Positions 14,238 through 14,912 of a stretch of 14,912 nt of DNA are shown here, in pieces. A program made the position numbers and the translations under genes. The DNA lies in contig CALLKH010000413.1 of the NCBI GenBank assembly GCA_938008425.1, forward strand, positions 1-14,912, in the 5' to 3' direction. Source of the DNA: an uncultured Planctomycetaceae bacterium. Its GTDB lineage: Bacteria; Planctomycetota; Phycisphaerae; UBA1845; UTPLA1. The notes beneath the pieces were generated by a model. The model saw only the letters and a list, made by a program, of their open reading frames with translations. It had not been told where the DNA came from and made no database searches. Each line of letters starts with the position of its first letter. The first letter of the stretch is position 1.

Positions 14238-14309
14238 GGTGACGATGCCGTATACCTGACATCCACGACGATTGGATCCGCCTCGCCGACGGATGATCGC
14301 GCCGGAACC

Positions 14310-14912
14310 CTACGCGGCCCCGAATGATGCATCTTCCCGGAGCTTCTGCAGGAATGACTTGACGCGATCCCCGCGCGACCGGCTCAGCGGCCTGCCACCG
14401 TACTGGGCTTCGTAGAACCAATCAATGATAGTCGTCACTTCGCCCAGATCATGATTCGCCCGGGCAAGCCGCTCGGCGAACTCCCGCGGCGTCGCATGGG
14501 CCGGTTTGACGTGGCCCTTGTTCGCAAGAAGTAGGATCAGGCGGTCATAGAACCGCGCTTCGGCCGGACGGACGCGGGCCTTTGAAATCAACCGCCGGGC
14601 GGGCCACGACTCGCGCACCATGAGCGACAGAATCCAGAGCACTCTCAGGCCCGCAATGATCAGCACGACAAACAGCAGCAGCAGGAACCAGTACAGCACG
14701 CGCTGCCAGACGACGAGAAAATCCGGTCCCCAGACGAGCAGCTTGAAGACTTCCAATATCGACTTGGGTCGGCCGCCGATTTCAGTCAGGCGATTGAGCC
14801 ATCGCTCGAAGGCGTCGACAAGCTCCTCCCGGTTGCGGGAGTCGAATGAGACGATGGTGGTGGACCATTTGAACTGAAGAAAGTCAACGAATCGCGTGAT
14901 TCGCGCCCAGAG
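14310..14912 (-). CDS. TgpA-type transglutaminase-like membrane protein, C-terminal part (DUF4129)
   Basis: The frame is open to the right window edge, so only the last 200 codons are seen. The visible part starts with LWARITRFVDFLQFKW, like the segment that follows the transglutaminase core in TgpA proteins. A single strong membrane helix follows (around LYWFLLLLFVVLIIAGLRVL). The C-terminal cytoplasmic tail carries the DUF4129 landmarks ATPREFAERLAR and WFYEAQYGGRPLS. TgpA proteins have N-terminal membrane helices and a periplasmic transglutaminase domain, which would lie outside the window; the catalytic Cys-His-Asp cannot be checked. A TTG at 14756 could be mistaken for a start, but coding clearly continues upstream of it. 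It may be co-transcribed with the lipoprotein gene. Confidence 0.85.
   Translation of the reverse strand, partial: LWARITRFVDFLQFKWSTTIVSFDSRNREELVDAFERWLNRLTEIGGRPKSILEVFKLLVWGPDFLVVWQRVLYWFLLLLFVVLIIAGLRVLWILSLMVRESWPARRLISKARVRPAEARFYDRLILLLANKGHVKPAHATPREFAERLARANHDLGEVTTIIDWFYEAQYGGRPLSRSRGDRVKSFLQKLREDASFGAA

Noticed and set aside
14224..14421. Longer N-terminus for the cupredoxin-like lipoprotein
   Set aside because: The extension would bury the signal peptide and overlap the TgpA-like gene by about 110 bp; a good ribosome site marks the ATG at 14223.

Overview
The window is a GC-rich (about 60-65% by eye) bacterial chromosomal segment with Gram-negative-type genes: heptose activation, phosphatidylethanolamine synthesis, lipoproteins and an outward-facing c-type cytochrome. 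Several features point to a planctomycete-like organism: a GT-C/TPR membrane protein of the TMTC type, a cupredoxin-like lipoprotein with a carboxypeptidase-regulatory domain, a TgpA-type transglutaminase tail, and palindromic intergenic hairpins of the kind I associate with that phylum. This assignment is inference from gene style, not a database result.

Layout. 1-1242 (-) holds the N-terminal 414 codons of dnaX (clamp loader gamma/tau), cut by the left edge just at an A11 tract. Upstream of it, 1350-1478 (-) is a small bacterial SRP RNA gene with a 24-bp terminal helix and its own sigma70-type promoter. 1601-3088 (-) is hldE. A 469-bp divergent spacer follows. 3558-4952 (+) is a ParA-type ATPase whose C-terminus is an AMPK-type glycogen-binding domain, closed by a strong intrinsic terminator. 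5113-5697 (+) is a small membrane protein with an HExxH motif. The convergent spacer 5698-6075 carries a triple-hairpin palindromic element and a 19/38-bp tandem repeat. 6076-8715 (-) is a secreted beta-propeller/di-haem cytochrome protein. 9044-9715 and 9724-10794 (+) form a psd-pssA pair for phosphatidylserine and phosphatidylethanolamine synthesis. 10814-12760 (-) is the TMTC-like GT-C/TPR protein. 13032-13295 (+) is an 87-residue coiled-coil protein ending in a terminator shared with the convergent 13414-14223 (-) cupredoxin-like lipoprotein. 14310-14912 (-) is the C-terminal part of a TgpA/DUF4129 protein running off the right edge.

How the genes relate. Most units are short and independent: gene direction changes often, and only psd-pssA (8 bp apart) and perhaps tgpA-lipoprotein (86 bp apart) look co-transcribed. 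The common theme is the cell envelope: lipid headgroups, heptose, periplasmic electron transfer and membrane proteins. The best candidates for new biology are the orphan ParA-glycogen-binding fusion, which has no ParB nearby and keeps its predicted sugar-binding aromatics, and the A11 tract in dnaX, which sits where bacteria are known to make the shorter gamma form by slippage.
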